This document shows, piece by piece, positions 41,121-50,766 of a stretch of DNA of 64,000 bases. The translations under genes were made by a program, and so were the position numbers. Each line of letters begins with the position of its first letter. Within the stretch, counting starts at the first letter, position 1. The notes beneath the pieces were generated by a model that saw only the letters and a program-made list of their open reading frames with translations, was not told the DNA's origin and ran no database searches. The stretch spans positions 1,558,095-1,622,094 of the forward strand of contig NZ_LR130817.1 in assembly GCF_900626145.1 (NCBI RefSeq), read 5' to 3'. Origin of the DNA: Intestinimonas timonensis (lineage in GTDB: Bacteria; Bacillota; Clostridia; Oscillospirales; Oscillospiraceae).

Positions 41121-42140
41121 ATGGCAAAGATGTACTACGAGAAGGACTGCGAGCTCAGCTACCTCAACGGGAAGAAGATCGCCATCATCGGCTACGGCTC
41201 CCAGGGCCACGCCCACGCCCTCAACCTGAAGGACTCCGGCTGCGACGTCTGCGTGGGTCTCCGTCAGGGCTCCAAGAACTGGGCAAAGGCTGAGGAGGCC
41301 GGCCTCACCGTGAAGACCATTCCCGAGGCCGCCAAGTGGGCCGACATCGTCATGATGCTCATCAACGATGAGGTCCAGGCCGACGTCTACAAGAAGGACA
41401 TCGCCCCCTACCTGGAGGAGGGCAACGCCCTGGCCTTCGCCCACGGCTTCAACATCCGCTACAAGCAGATCGTCCCCCCCGCCGGCGTGGACGTCTTCAT
41501 GGCCGCCCCCAAGGGCCCCGGCCACACCGTCCGTTCCACCTATGTCAACGGCAAGGGTGTGCCCTGCCTGGTGGCCGTGGAGCAGGACGCCACCGGCAAC
41601 GCCTATAAGATCGCCCTGGCCTACATCGCCGGCATCGGCGGCGCCCGCGCCGGTGTCATGGAGACCACCTTCCACGACGAGACCGAGACCGACCTCTTCG
41701 GTGAGCAGACCGTCCTGTGCGGCGGCGTGGTGGATCTGATGCGCTGCGGCTTCGAGGTGCTGGTGGAGGCCGGCTACGAGCCCGAGAACGCCTACTTCGA
41801 GTGCATCCACGAGATGAAGCTCATCATCGACCTCATCAACAAGGGCGGCGTGGCTGCCATGAACTACTCCATCTCCGACACCGCCGAGTACGGTGAGTAT
41901 GTCTCCGGTCCCCGTGTCATCCCCCACGAGGAGACCAAGGCCCGGATGCGTGCCGTCCTCTCCGACATCCAGGACGGCACCTTCGCCGGCAAGTGGATCG
42001 CCGAGAACAAGAACGGCCGCTGCTTCTTCAACTCCAAGCGGGACAACCTCAAGAAGCACCAGATGGAGATCGTGGGCGAGGAGCTCCGCAAGAACATGAT
42101 CTGGGGCGGCGACAAGGACCTGGATTCCGCTTCCAACTAA
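41121..42140 (+). CDS. ilvC: Ketol-acid reductoisomerase
   Basis: A 339-residue class I KARI isomerising and reducing acetolactate or acetohydroxybutyrate. The Rossmann loop [20 protein letters not shown] and phosphate contacts [12 protein letters not shown] suggest NADPH use. The Mg site is in [20 protein letters not shown] and [14 protein letters not shown]. The C-terminus reads [12 protein letters not shown], and that last part is duplicated 155 bases downstream. It is the final gene of the T-box operon. Confidence 0.96.
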   Translation: MAKMYYEKDCELSYLNGKKIAIIGYGSQGHAHALNLKDSGCDVCVGLRQGSKNWAKAEEAGLTVKTIPEAAKWADIVMMLINDEVQADVYKKDIAPYLEEGNALAFAHGFNIRYKQIVPPAGVDVFMAAPKGPGHTVRSTYVNGKGVPCLVAVEQDATGNAYKIALAYIAGIGGARAGVMETTFHDETETDLFGEQTVLCGGVVDLMRCGFEVLVEAGYEPENAYFECIHEMKLIIDLINKGGVAAMNYSISDTAEYGEYVSGPRVIPHEETKARMRAVLSDIQDGTFAGKWIAENKNGRCFFNSKRDNLKKHQMEIVGEELRKNMIWGGDKDLDSASN

Positions 42141-42297
42141 AGATCAGGGGTCCCCACAAAAGCCCAGCGCAGCGGGTTTTGTGGGGAAAGGAGCCGCAGC
42201 GTAATGGACGAGCCTTCGCCCTTGGGCGGAGGTGAGTGATATGGAGCTTGCGGCGACGCGGGGCGGCGACAAGGATCTGGATTCTGCCTCCAACTGA
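42103..42297 (+). repeat. Direct duplication of the ilvC 3' end
   Basis: The last codons of ilvC (GGGGCGGCGACAAGGACCTG onward, 42103-42140) recur at about 42260-42297 with a few synonymous changes (GGATCTGGATTCTGCCTCCAAC) and a different stop (TGA for TAA). The intervening 120 bases contain a stem CCCCACAAAA/TTTTGTGGGG at about 42150-42186. Silent divergence between the copies indicates that the duplicated tail was once coding. Confidence 0.8.
42241..42297 (+). CDS. 18-codon ORF ending in the ilvC tail
   Basis: GGAGGTGAGTGAT leads into ATG and 18 codons, [18 protein letters not shown], whose last eleven residues equal the IlvC C-terminus. This is probably the scar of a deleted second ilvC copy, with its own ribosome site retained. 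Whether it is translated is unknown. Confidence 0.4.
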   Translation: MELAATRGGDKDLDSASN

Positions 42298-42395
42298 TAT
42301 CATTCCCACAGAATATGTGAAGACCCCCGGCAACTGAACTGCCCCAGATTGTGCGGACAGTACAAAAAAGAGCCCTTAGTAGGAAAGATTAAGTT

Positions 42396-43253
42396 TTAAG
42401 CGGAGAGGCGTCGCGCCAGCGGCGCCTCTCCAGTTTTTAACTGGATGCGCTCATGGTTATAGAAGTAAATATAGCGGTCAATCATCTCATTGGCTTCGGA
42501 AAAGGTCGCCGGTTTGTGGCGGTAAATACATTCTGTTTTGAGGATAGAGAAGAAATTTTCCGCCATGGCGTTGTCGTACGGGTTTCCTTTCCTTGACATG
42601 GATGGTGTGATTCCGTATGCTTGAGTCAGATTGAAGTATGCTGCAGAGGTGTACTGAAATCCTTGGTCGCTGTGGAGCTGCAACTCCGCAGCGACCCTCT
42701 TTTTCTCCTGTTTCATTGCCAGATGAACGGTATCCAGAACCAAATTCACTGTCTGCTGGGTTCCAGTCTTGTAGGCGATGATGCTGTTGTCATAGAGGTC
42801 CCGGATTATGGAAAGGTACAGCACACCCTGCCTGGTGTGGATGTAGGAGATGTCTGTTACCCATTTGCTGTTAGGTTTGTCCGCATGGAACTCCCTGTTC
42901 AGCAGATTCCTGTATTTGTGTGCCTGCCGCCCCATCTGCTGCCATTTCCTGCGGCGGCGGATCTCCGAGAGCAGATCATATTTCTTCATGATTCGCAGCA
43001 CAGTTTTGGGATTGCAGAAGATATTCCGGCTTTTCAGCCACAGCCACATCCGCCGGTAGCCGTAGGTGCGGAAGCTGCGTTCCCGCTGCTGTGCGATGAG
43101 CCCCGCAAGAGCCGCATCCTTTTCTGGCTTGCCTAGGCGATGGACAAAAGCATAGTAGCCGCTTCTGGACACTCCAAAGAATTTGCACATGACTGCCACT
43201 GGATACTCTGTCCTGTGACGATAGATGATATGATACTTTACCTTTGCTCTCAC
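42396..43253 (-). CDS. IS3-family transposase OrfB
   Basis: A 285-residue rve-type integrase/transposase: HTH-like N-terminus with RTYGYRRMWLWLKSRNIF, catalytic Asp in WVTDISYIHTRQGVLYLS, second Asp in LHSDQGFQYTS and Glu in NAMAENFFSILKTE, with the final YNHERIQLKTGEAP. All DDE residues are present, so it may be active. The start overlaps the orfA stop (ATGA), giving coupling without a required frameshift. Confidence 0.93.
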   Translation of the reverse strand: MRAKVKYHIIYRHRTEYPVAVMCKFFGVSRSGYYAFVHRLGKPEKDAALAGLIAQQRERSFRTYGYRRMWLWLKSRNIFCNPKTVLRIMKKYDLLSEIRRRRKWQQMGRQAHKYRNLLNREFHADKPNSKWVTDISYIHTRQGVLYLSIIRDLYDNSIIAYKTGTQQTVNLVLDTVHLAMKQEKKRVAAELQLHSDQGFQYTSAAYFNLTQAYGITPSMSRKGNPYDNAMAENFFSILKTECIYRHKPATFSEANEMIDRYIYFYNHERIQLKTGEAPLARRLSA

Positions 43254-43564
43254 TTCCTTTCTGTGAAGCGCAGAAAATCCCGCAGTAGTTTATTTTCCAT
43301 GCGAAGCCGTTGGATCTCACAGGCCTGCTCTGCCACAACGTCTCCTGGCGCAGCATCTTTTCTCGGCCGTCCTTTCGGTCGTGGGCGGATTCCGGCTTCC
43401 AGTTTTCGTTCTTTACGGCGCTCACGCTCAAGTAGTCTTTTTACCACCTGCTTATTCCGGAAGCCATAGTATTCTGCGACTTCCCGCTGTGTTTTCCCCT
43501 CTGCCAACATGGCCTTGATCTCTGGTAAAAGCATTTGAACGTGTGTGTAATTTCGTTTCTTCAT
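43250..43564 (-). CDS. IS3-family transposase OrfA
   Basis: A 104-residue protein with an N-terminal HTH (LPEIKAMLAEGKTQREVAEY, YGFRNKQVVKRLLERERRK) and a C-terminal coiled coil (AEQACEIQRLRMENKLLRDF). OrfA binds the terminal repeats and partners OrfB. A strong hairpin (CCCCCTGATGTAG/CTACATCAGGGGG, about 43571-43607) lies just upstream, close to the right end. Confidence 0.9.
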   Translation of the reverse strand: MKKRNYTHVQMLLPEIKAMLAEGKTQREVAEYYGFRNKQVVKRLLERERRKERKLEAGIRPRPKGRPRKDAAPGDVVAEQACEIQRLRMENKLLRDFLRFTERK

Positions 43565-43683
43565 GACAAAACCCCCTGATGTAGTCTATTTTCCTACATC
43601 AGGGGGGCTTTTGTCACTGTCCGTTTTTACTGGATCTGTTCACAACGTTCAGCTGCCGGGGGTCTTGTTTGTTCTGATCTGAT

Positions 43684-44055
43684 TCAGGCTGTCAGCGACG
43701 CCCCGATGTCCATCCCAAATCGGAATACCCAAACGGTGGAGCACAGGAACAGGGCGGTGAGCCCATAGCCGAAGAGCAGCCCGGTGACCAACCGCCGAAG
43801 GTTCCCGCTCTCATAGGGGGTGAGGGCCTGGACCCCGCCGTCCAGCACCATGGGTACCAGCAGGCCCAGTGCGAGGGGCACGGGGGGCAGAAGGAAGGGA
43901 GCGCTCAGCAGACATAGAAGGATACCCACCAGCTCTCCGGTGCACCGGGCACAGAGCGGCAGACGCGCTCCACGTATGTGGAAGGAGCGGTCCTCCCGGC
44001 AATGGCACCCAAAGACGATGGGCAGCCAGCGATACAGCCAGCTCCGCACCCTCAC
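43684..44055 (-). CDS. DUF2085-family membrane protein
   Basis: A 123-residue protein with CHCREDRSFHIRGARLPLCA then RCTGELVG, the Cys/His-rich motif of DUF2085, and three spans (LLCLLSAPFLLPPVPLALGL, LVTGLLFGYGLTALFL). The DGGVQALTPYESGN loop is also typical. It is read from a GTG that overlaps the stop of the preceding zinc-ribbon gene (GTGA), so the two are coupled. Role unknown; the Cys/His motif may bind metal. Confidence 0.8.
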   Translation of the reverse strand: MRVRSWLYRWLPIVFGCHCREDRSFHIRGARLPLCARCTGELVGILLCLLSAPFLLPPVPLALGLLVPMVLDGGVQALTPYESGNLRRLVTGLLFGYGLTALFLCSTVWVFRFGMDIGASLTA

Positions 44056-44342
44056 AGCAGCGCGGCGCCCACGCCTACGATGGCAACGAGCAGATACCAC
44101 AGGATGCCTATGATCACCGACACCAGGGCGCCGATGCCGGCAGCCTTGGCCGTTCTGGGCTTCTGGTCCTTCCAGACCAGGAAGAGCACCAGTCCCACGA
44201 CGGGGATACAGCAGCCCAGAAGGCCCCAGCCAAATCCGCCGTTGTCCTCCACATAGGGGGTGTTGTTCTGATAGGCGCCGCAGGACGGACAAGTGGTCGC
44301 TCCATCACTGATGGGGGCACCGCATCTCCTACAATAGGCCAT
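44052..44342 (-). CDS. Zinc-ribbon membrane protein
   Basis: A 96-residue protein: an N-terminal zinc ribbon (MAYCRRCGAPISDGATTCPS, CGAY) and two membrane spans (WGLLGCCIPVVGLVLFLVWK and IGALVSVIIGILWYLLVAIV). The ATG at 44342 follows GAGGAGG. Such proteins resemble the DUF4190/TM2-like small envelope proteins. It is translationally coupled to the DUF2085 gene. Confidence 0.75.
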   Translation of the reverse strand: MAYCRRCGAPISDGATTCPSCGAYQNNTPYVEDNGGFGWGLLGCCIPVVGLVLFLVWKDQKPRTAKAAGIGALVSVIIGILWYLLVAIVGVGAALL

Positions 44343-44461
44343 CTCTACATCCTCCTCTATTGTTTTTGTCGAAGATAGTCTTATTATAGCTATATCCGCG
44401 GAACGTGGCAAGACAAACAGGATGATTGGATCATTTTTTATTCTGTCCCTTTCTGGGCGAC

Positions 44462-44503
44462 AAAAAAACAGACGCTGTGTGCCTTGGAACACAGCGCCTG
44501 CTT
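44462..44503 (-). terminator. Terminator of ftsH
   Basis: On the minus strand CAGGCGCTGTGT pairs with ACACAGCGTCTG and is followed by TTTTTTT, 9 bases after the ftsH stop. Confidence 0.85.
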
Positions 44504-44511
44504 TTATTGCT

Positions 44512-46347
44512 TTAGTTTCCGCTCTTCCCGTCCCGGTTCAGGATGGCCATGAACTCCTCGCCGGTGATGGTCTCTCTCTGGTAGAGGTAATCGGACAGCT
44601 CGTCCAGCTTCTTCCGGTCCTTTTCCAGGATCTCAATGGCCTTCCGGTGCTGGCGCTTGACCAGTTCCACCACCTGCCGGTCCACCTCGGTCTGGGTCTC
44701 GGCGGAACAGGCCAGGGAGGCGTCCCCGCCTAGGTACTGGTTCTGCACCGTCTCCTGGGCCACCATATCGAAGTCGGGGCTCATGCCGTAGCGGGTGATC
44801 ATGGCCCGGGCCAGCTTGGTGGCCTGCTCGATGTCATTGGAGGCGCCCGTGGTCACCGAGCCAAAGACCACTTCCTCTGCCGCCCGGCCGCCGGTGAAGG
44901 TGGCAATCTTGTTCTCCAGCTCCTCCCGGCTCATGAGGTAGTGGTTGCCCTCCTCCACCTGCATGGTGTAACCCAGAGCGCCGGAGGTGCGGGGGATGAT
45001 CGTGATCTTCTGCACCGGCGCCGAATTGGTCTGACGGGCGGCCACCAGGGCGTGGCCAATCTCATGGCAGGCCACAATCCGCTTCTCCCGGTCGGTGAGG
45101 ATGGCATTCTTCTTCTGGTATCCGGCGATGACCACCTCGATGCTCTCCTCCAGGTCGGCCTGGGTGGCAAAGCGCCGGCCGTCCCGGACCGCCCGCAGGG
45201 CGGCCTCGTTGACGATGTTGGCCAGCTCTGCGCCGGAGGCGCCCGAGGCCATCCGGGCAATCTTCTCCCAGTCCACATCGTCGGCCACCTTAATCTTCTT
45301 GGCGTGGACCTTCAGAATATCCTCCCGGCCCTTCAGGTCGGGGAGCTCCACCGGTACCCGCCGGTCAAACCGGCCGGGCCGGGTGAGGGCGGGGTCCAGA
45401 GACTCGGGCCGGTTGGTGGCTGCCAGGATGATCACGCCGTTGTTGCCCTCAAAGCCATCCATCTCCGTGAGGAGCTGGTTGAGGGTCTGCTCCCGCTCGT
45501 CGTTGCCCCCCATCTGACCATCCCGCTTTTTGCCGATGGCGTCGATCTCGTCGATGAAGACGATGCAGGGGGCTTTTTCCTTGGCCTGCCGGAAGAGGTC
45601 CCTGACCTTGGAGGCACCCATGCCCACGAACATCTCCACAAATTCCGAGCCGGACATGGAGAAGAAGGGGACATTGGACTCGCCGGCCACGGCCTTGGCC
45701 AGCATGGTCTTGCCGGTGCCCGGAGGGCCCACCAGCAAAATGCCCTTGGGCATGGAGGCTCCGATCTCCTTGTACTTTCCGGGATCGTGGAGGTAGTCCA
45801 CCACCTCCTGGAGATTCTCCTTTGCCTCGTCCTCTCCGGCCACATCGGAGAACTTGATTCCTTCAGAGGACTTGACATAGACCTTGGCGTTGGACTTCCC
45901 CATGCCGAACATCATGGAGTTGGGGCCGCCCATCTTGTTCATCATCCGCTTGGAGAGATACTGCCCCAGGGCCACAAAGACCACGATGGGCAGGACCCAG
46001 TTGAGCAGGATGCTCAGCAGCGGATCGGTCTGCTGGATGATCTCACCGGAGAATTTGGCGCCGGAATCCTTCAGCATCTGCGTCAGATCGGGGTCGGGCA
46101 TCATACCGGTCTTGTAGACGTTGGTCCCATCCTTGTCCGTAAAAATGATCTGGTTCTCTGTCTCCTGGACCTCAACCTGGCCGATTTCCTTGTCCTCCGC
46201 CATCTGCATAAAGGTGCCGTAGTCCACCTCCCGGATCTGCCGCTGGGCGATCCATGGCATAGCCAGGAAGTTGAAGAGCAGCAGGATGAGCAGCATGATG
46301 ACATAGTAATAAATCAGCGGTTTTTTCGGGGTTTTTACTTCATTCAT
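44512..46347 (-). CDS. ftsH: ATP-dependent zinc metalloprotease FtsH
   Basis: A 611-residue membrane AAA+ protease. Two N-terminal spans (about 12-30 and 112-128) flank an external domain. The AAA module has Walker A GPPGTGKT at 207-214, Walker [10 protein letters not shown] and the SRH around [20 protein letters not shown]. The zinc site is HEIGH at 428-432. It degrades misassembled membrane and regulatory proteins. It is a single gene with its own terminator. Confidence 0.97.
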   Translation of the reverse strand: MNEVKTPKKPLIYYYVIMLLILLLFNFLAMPWIAQRQIREVDYGTFMQMAEDKEIGQVEVQETENQIIFTDKDGTNVYKTGMMPDPDLTQMLKDSGAKFSGEIIQQTDPLLSILLNWVLPIVVFVALGQYLSKRMMNKMGGPNSMMFGMGKSNAKVYVKSSEGIKFSDVAGEDEAKENLQEVVDYLHDPGKYKEIGASMPKGILLVGPPGTGKTMLAKAVAGESNVPFFSMSGSEFVEMFVGMGASKVRDLFRQAKEKAPCIVFIDEIDAIGKKRDGQMGGNDEREQTLNQLLTEMDGFEGNNGVIILAATNRPESLDPALTRPGRFDRRVPVELPDLKGREDILKVHAKKIKVADDVDWEKIARMASGASGAELANIVNEAALRAVRDGRRFATQADLEESIEVVIAGYQKKNAILTDREKRIVACHEIGHALVAARQTNSAPVQKITIIPRTSGALGYTMQVEEGNHYLMSREELENKIATFTGGRAAEEVVFGSVTTGASNDIEQATKLARAMITRYGMSPDFDMVAQETVQNQYLGGDASLACSAETQTEVDRQVVELVKRQHRKAIEILEKDRKKLDELSDYLYQRETITGEEFMAILNRDGKSGN

Positions 46348-46454
46348 ATCATGTTCCTTCCGTTCTGCGGCTTATTTTTACATAACTCCACTTTCAGGTT
46401 ATACCAGGTCTTTCCCCGCCGCGCCACTGACACTTTTCCCCTTTTGTACAGACA

Positions 46455-46489
46455 AAAAAACCGGACTGTCCCAAAAAGGGACAGTCCGG
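46455..46489 (-). terminator. Terminator of the TetR gene
   Basis: CCGGACTGTCCC and GGGACAGTCCGG form a perfect stem, followed on the minus strand by TTTTTTT. Confidence 0.9.
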
Positions 46490-46501
46490 TCGCTTTGTTT
46501 C

Positions 46502-47050
46502 CTAAGACCTCTCCGGGCAGGGGACAAAGAACCTGCCGGTCAGCATGCGGTAAAGCTGATCTGCGAGCTGCTTTTCGTCCACCTGCTCCTGCTGGCTCAC
46601 CTGGAACAGAATTCCGGCCAGGCCGCAGGCGCAGAAATCCAACAGCAGCCCCAGATCGGCGTGATCGATGGTATGCCGGGGCACCCGCAGTTGGTAGGAC
46701 TTTTGCAAGTAGGTCCGAAGTCCTTCCACGATGATCCGTTCGATCTGCTCCCGGTGCTGAGAGTTGAGCAGGCGGCGGAGAAATCCCCGGTTCTCCACCA
46801 TCATGGATACGAATATCCCCATTGCCTCCCGATCCGAAGAAGCCTCCAGGCTCCTCGCCAGGGTCCGTTCCGCCGTCTCCCTCATCCCCCACTCCAGCAC
46901 GTCCATGATGTCCTTGAAGTGGTAATAAAAGGTCTGTCGGGAGATCTTGCAGCGCTCTACCAGATCGGTCACCGTGATCTTATCGATGCTCTTCCCTTTG
47001 GCCATATTGAAAAAGGTCTCAGCAATCATGGTTTTTGTGTTTGCCGGCAT
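46502..47050 (-). CDS. TetR-family regulator
   Basis: A 182-residue regulator with the TetR N-terminal HTH (IDKITVTDLVERCKISRQTF then YYHFKDIMDVLEWGM) and an all-helical ligand domain with the C-terminal segment typical of the DhaS/TetR_C_8 group (LGLLLDFCACGLAGILFQVS). The target is not evident: neighbours are ftsH and an XRE membrane protein, neither divergent. It may act elsewhere or on itself. Confidence 0.88.
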   Translation of the reverse strand: MPANTKTMIAETFFNMAKGKSIDKITVTDLVERCKISRQTFYYHFKDIMDVLEWGMRETAERTLARSLEASSDREAMGIFVSMMVENRGFLRRLLNSQHREQIERIIVEGLRTYLQKSYQLRVPRHTIDHADLGLLLDFCACGLAGILFQVSQQEQVDEKQLADQLYRMLTGRFFVPCPERS

Positions 47051-47086
47051 AGTTTGTTCCCCTGTCTTCTGATTTTTTACCGACCT

Positions 47087-47851
47087 CTACTCGTACCGCT
47101 TCCCGGCCACCATGGCGGCGGCCAGCACCCCCAGAACGGCAACCAGGGACAGAGCCAGTTCCACCGTTTGAGGTGGGGCCGTCCAGAGCCGGTGGATCCC
47201 CCACCACAGGGTTGGGAACAGAACCATGACTACCAACAGCCATCCGCGCATGGCGCTGAGGATGTGGGGCCAGTTGCTGTTGTTCAGCCTCACCCCGGTC
47301 AGATTGATGCGGAATGGTCCCTGGCTGTAAGCACTGATTCTGTTCTGGTCGTAGCAGGCGGGCAGGCGTTCCTGCACACCGAAGCACAGCCAGGCCCCGA
47401 AGAGGAGGCACAGCCCCTCCATCAGCACCACGCTGTCCTCCAACTCCGCCCAGCCGAAGCCCCCCACTATGAGCAGGACAGCGGTCTGGGCCAGTCCGGC
47501 CAGGGCGCAGAGCCCAAAGGCCAGTTGCCTCCGACGTCGGCGGACACCGCCAGCTTTCTGCTCCTCTCCGGTGAGATTTAGAGAGGCGTTCACCAGAGCC
47601 TCCACTTCTGCCACCGGCAGCTCCTCCCGCTGGGTGCGTTCCCCTCGAAGCAGCTCGGTCACGCTCACCCCCAGGCAGTCGGCCAGTGGGATGAGCAGGG
47701 AGACGTCGGGGAGGCTCAGTGCCCTCTCCCACTTGCTCACCGCCTTGTCCGACACATGGAGCCGGTCAGCCAACTCCCGTTGGGTCATGCCCCGCTCCTT
47801 CCGCAGCCGGGCCAAAAAGGCGCCGAAGCGCTCCTTATCGATCTCATGCAT
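47087..47851 (-). CDS. XRE-family HTH protein with membrane domain
   Basis: A 254-residue protein: an N-terminal Cro/CI HTH (residues about 8-65, MTQRELADRLHVSDKAVSKW and LSLPDVSLLIPLADCLGVSV), a basic linker RRRRR and four predicted spans (LAFGLCALAGLAQTAVLLIV, VLMEGLCLLFGAWLCFGV, MRGWLLVVMVLFPTLWWGI and LALSLVAVLGVLAAAMVAG). It is likely a membrane-tethered regulator that senses an envelope signal. Located 36 bases upstream of the tetR start on the same strand. Confidence 0.82.
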   Translation of the reverse strand: MHEIDKERFGAFLARLRKERGMTQRELADRLHVSDKAVSKWERALSLPDVSLLIPLADCLGVSVTELLRGERTQREELPVAEVEALVNASLNLTGEEQKAGGVRRRRRQLAFGLCALAGLAQTAVLLIVGGFGWAELEDSVVLMEGLCLLFGAWLCFGVQERLPACYDQNRISAYSQGPFRINLTGVRLNNSNWPHILSAMRGWLLVVMVLFPTLWWGIHRLWTAPPQTVELALSLVAVLGVLAAAMVAGKRYE

Positions 47852-47946
47852 CTGAGTCCCTCCTTTCCTCTCATCCTAGCCGGAGGGCGGTCTCCCGTCA
47901 ACCGACCAGCGGTAGAGTCCCTGGGGCCCAATGGATTCCGGCCACA

Positions 47947-47984
47947 GAAAACGGGCGGGTCCGCGCAGAGCGCGGACCCGCCCG
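47947..47984 (-). terminator. Terminator of the 86-residue gene
   Basis: CGGGCGGGTCCGCGC pairs with GCGCGGACCCGCCCG and is followed on the minus strand by TTTTC. Confidence 0.85.
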
Positions 47985-47990
47985 CTCCGT

Positions 47991-48251
47991 TCATCGGATG
48001 GGTCTGAGCCCCGTGGCCGCCTGAGCGACCGGAAGATCTCGGCGCAGGACATAGATGGTGTACATCCAACAGTGCTCCTGGAACAGGGTGCCGCTCCGCT
48101 CCCGGCTCCCCATGCTCAGGCCGGGCGAGGTCCGATCCCTTGCCTTGACGTGGCAGTCGATCCCCGCCTGCTCCAAAGCGTCGGTGATGGCATTGCACTG
48201 CTCCATATTGAACACGATGGCCAACTCACTGCGGTTCCACGGTAGGATCAT
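47991..48251 (-). CDS. Small DUF2007-like protein
   Basis: An 86-residue protein. The N-terminal half, NMEQCNAITDALEQAGIDCH followed by VKARD, resembles the DUF2007 putative signal-transducing fold, where a helix is followed by a beta strand with a variable loop; the C-terminal YTIYVLRRDLPVAQAA completes the strand-helix unit. The assignment is tentative. It is monocistronic with its own terminator. Confidence 0.55.
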   Translation of the reverse strand: MILPWNRSELAIVFNMEQCNAITDALEQAGIDCHVKARDRTSPGLSMGSRERSGTLFQEHCWMYTIYVLRRDLPVAQAATGLRPIR

Positions 48252-48315
48252 GGTTGTCCATCCTGTCTCACGGGCGGCTACCTCTCCTTTATCATGCCAG
48301 TTTTCTCATTCCCTG

Positions 48316-49005
48316 TCAACCGTCCTCCGACCGCTCCAGCCCCATCTCGTCCATGGCGTGGCGCATGTGGATGGCCATGGCGTACTCGGCCCCAGAGCCG
48401 TCCCGGCGCTGAAAGAACTCCAGCAGCAGGGCGTGGTCCCGAAGGGTGTCCGCCGCTAGCCGCTCTCCGTGCTCCCCCGTCCCCACCGCCGTGTAGACCG
48501 CCCGGTGGATGAGGGGCAGCAGCCGCACCATGAACTCGTTGTGGGTGGCCCGGACGATGGCAGCGTGGAAGGCCCCGTCGGCCTCCACCCGGTCCTGCCC
48601 CGTTCGAATGCAGTCCTCCACCGCCGCCCCCTTCTCCAAGATGTCAGAGAGCTCCTCTTCGGTGGCCCGGAGGCATGCCAGCTTTGCCGCCTGGGGCTCG
48701 AAGATGCTCCGCAGCTCGAAGAGATCCCGGAGCTGGCCCTTCACCCGCTCCAGACCACCGAAACCGAAGTCCTCGATCTCCCCCACCTGCTCCGACACGA
48801 AGGTGCCCTTCCCCCGTCGGACCTCCAGCACCCCTTGGGTCACCAGGGACCGGATGGCCTCCCGCAGCGTGGTCCGGCTCACCCCCAGCTCCTGGGAGAG
48901 CTCCAGCTCATTGGGCAGCTTCTCCCCCGGCCCGGGCCGGCCCTCCGCCACGATCCGGGCATACAGACCCTCTGCCGTCTGCTGGGACAGGCTCTTTTTC
49001 TCCAT
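48316..49005 (-). CDS. GntR/FadR-family regulator
   Basis: A 229-residue regulator: winged HTH ([40 protein letters not shown]) and an FCD ligand domain ([20 protein letters not shown] and later [20 protein letters not shown]) with the three metal-ligand histidines placed as in FadR-type sensors. The start is ATG 49005 after AAAGGAGGTGGG. It is divergent from ilvD, and a TNGTNNNACNA operator lies in the gap, so it probably controls ilvD and itself. Confidence 0.9.
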   Translation of the reverse strand: MEKKSLSQQTAEGLYARIVAEGRPGPGEKLPNELELSQELGVSRTTLREAIRSLVTQGVLEVRRGKGTFVSEQVGEIEDFGFGGLERVKGQLRDLFELRSIFEPQAAKLACLRATEEELSDILEKGAAVEDCIRTGQDRVEADGAFHAAIVRATHNEFMVRLLPLIHRAVYTAVGTGEHGERLAADTLRDHALLLEFFQRRDGSGAEYAMAIHMRHAMDEMGLERSEDG

Positions 49006-49025
49006 GCCCCCACCTCCTTTTCCTC

Positions 49026-49067
49026 TTGACATTCGCACACCTATCTTATAATATATTGTCAGACAAT
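49026..49067 (+). promoter_or_regulatory. ilvD promoter with FadR-type operator
   Basis: TTGACA (49026-49031) and TATAAT (49047-49052) have a short 15-base spacer. ATTGTC-A-GACAAT at 49055-49067 is a perfect palindrome matching the FadR-family consensus TNGTNNNACNA and lies over the likely transcription start. Confidence 0.7.
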
Positions 49068-49104
49068 GCAAGCATAATCATACAACGCAGAGGAGGAATC
49101 TTTC

Positions 49105-50766
49105 ATGCGCAGCGATAACGTGACCAAAGGGGTGGAGCGCGCCCCCAACCGTTCCCTCTTTTACGCTCTGGGCTACACCAAGGAGGAGCTGGAGCGGCCC
49201 CTCATCGGCGTGGTCTGCTCCCAGAACGAGATCGTTCCCGGCCACATGAACCTGGACAAGATTGCCGAGGCGGTGAAGGCAGGCATCCGCATGGCCGGCG
49301 GCACCCCCATCGAGTTCCCCGCCATCGCCGTGTGCGACGGTATCGCCATGGGCCACATCGGCATGAAGTACTCCCTGGTGACCCGGGAGCTTATCGCCGA
49401 CTCCACCGAGGCCATGGCCCTCGCCCACCAGTTCGACGGCCTGGTGATGATCCCCAACTGCGACAAGAACGTGCCCGGCCTGCTGATGGCCGCCGCCCGG
49501 CTGAACATCCCCACCATCTTCTGCTCCGGCGGGCCCATGCTGGCCGGCCGCCTCAACGACGGCCGCCGCTCCTGCCTCTCCCACATGTTTGAGGCGGTGG
49601 GCGCCTACAAGGCCGGCAAGCTGGACGAGGCCGGCGTGGAGGACTATGAGAACAACGCCTGCCCCACCTGCGGCTCCTGCTCCGGCATGTACACCGCCAA
49701 CTCCATGAACTGCCTCACCGAGGGCATCGGCATGGCCCTCCGGGGCAACGGCACCATTCCCGCCGTCATGTCCGCCCGGCTACGGCTGGCCAAGCACACC
49801 GGCATGCAGATCATGGAGCTGGTGAAGCGTGACATCAAGCCCCGGGACATCATGACTGAGGCCGCCTTCCACAACGCCGAGACCCTGGACATGGCCCTGG
49901 GCTGCTCCACCAACTCCATGCTCCACCTGCCCGCCATCGCCCACGAGTGCGGCATCGAGCTCTCCTTCGACATGGCCAACGAGATCAGCCGCAAGACCCC
50001 CAACCTCTGCCATCTGGCTCCCGCCGGCAACACCTACATCGAGGATCTGGACCGGGCCGGCGGCGTCTACGCCGTCATGAAGGAGCTCACCAAGAAGGGC
50101 CTGCTGGACACCTCCGGCATCACCGTCACCGGCAAGACGGTGGCCGAGAACCTGGAGGGGGTGGAGAACACCGACCCCGAGATCATCCGGCCCATCGAGA
50201 ATCCCTACTCCCCCTACGGCGGCATCGCCGTCCTCAAGGGCTCCCTGGCCCCCGAGGGCTGTGTGGTCAAGCAGTCCGCCGTGGCCGAGGAGATGATGGT
50301 CCACACCGGTCCCGCCCGGGTCTTTGACTCCGAGGACGACGCCATCCAGGCCATCTACGAGGGCAAGATCAATCCCGGCGACGTGGTGGTCATCCGCTAC
50401 GAGGGACCCAAGGGCGGTCCCGGCATGCGGGAGATGCTCAACCCCACCTCCGCCATCGCCGGCATGGGGCTGGACAAGTCGGTGGCCCTCATCACCGACG
50501 GCCGCTTCTCCGGCGCCACCCGCGGCGCCTCCATCGGCCACGTCTCCCCCGAGGCCGCCCTGGGCGGTCCCATCGCCTTCGTGGAAGAGGGCGACACCAT
50601 CGCCATCGACATCCCCAACTGCAAGATCGATGTACTGGTTGACGAGGCCACTCTGGCTGAGCGGAAAGCGAAATGGGTCTGCCCCGAGCCCCGGGTCCAG
50701 ACCGGCTACCTCCGCCGCTACGCCGAGCTGGTCACCTCCGCCGCCCGCGGCGCTGTGCTCGAATGA
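49105..50766 (+). CDS. ilvD: Dihydroxy-acid dehydratase
   Basis: A 553-residue IlvD/Edd enzyme dehydrating dihydroxyisovalerate and dihydroxymethylvalerate. Fe-S cluster cysteines are in [13 protein letters not shown] and [20 protein letters not shown], with the Mg/substrate motifs PCxGT-like region and [20 protein letters not shown] with HVSPEAA. It completes, with ilvBN and ilvC 8 kb away, the shared Ile/Val pathway. It stands alone under a GntR regulator. Confidence 0.95.
   Translation: MRSDNVTKGVERAPNRSLFYALGYTKEELERPLIGVVCSQNEIVPGHMNLDKIAEAVKAGIRMAGGTPIEFPAIAVCDGIAMGHIGMKYSLVTRELIADSTEAMALAHQFDGLVMIPNCDKNVPGLLMAAARLNIPTIFCSGGPMLAGRLNDGRRSCLSHMFEAVGAYKAGKLDEAGVEDYENNACPTCGSCSGMYTANSMNCLTEGIGMALRGNGTIPAVMSARLRLAKHTGMQIMELVKRDIKPRDIMTEAAFHNAETLDMALGCSTNSMLHLPAIAHECGIELSFDMANEISRKTPNLCHLAPAGNTYIEDLDRAGGVYAVMKELTKKGLLDTSGITVTGKTVAENLEGVENTDPEIIRPIENPYSPYGGIAVLKGSLAPEGCVVKQSAVAEEMMVHTGPARVFDSEDDAIQAIYEGKINPGDVVVIRYEGPKGGPGMREMLNPTSAIAGMGLDKSVALITDGRFSGATRGASIGHVSPEAALGGPIAFVEEGDTIAIDIPNCKIDVLVDEATLAERKAKWVCPEPRVQTGYLRRYAELVTSAARGAVLE

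Larger units (their letters stand above)
42353..43625 (-). mobile_element. Apparently intact IS3-family insertion sequence
   Basis: Imperfect terminal inverted repeats begin CGGACAGTACAAAAAAGAGC on the left and CGGACAGTGACAAAAGCCCC on the right (read inward). Inside are orfA and orfB with a complete DDE triad. The element has inserted into a stem-loop whose two arms flank it (42320-42339 and 43647-43666). Exact ends and target duplication are not resolved by eye. Confidence 0.8.

Noticed and set aside
42603..43136. Rightward frame of about 170 codons inside the IS3 element
   Set aside because: It is the antisense of orfB, and the catalytic DDE residues on the minus strand settle the coding strand.
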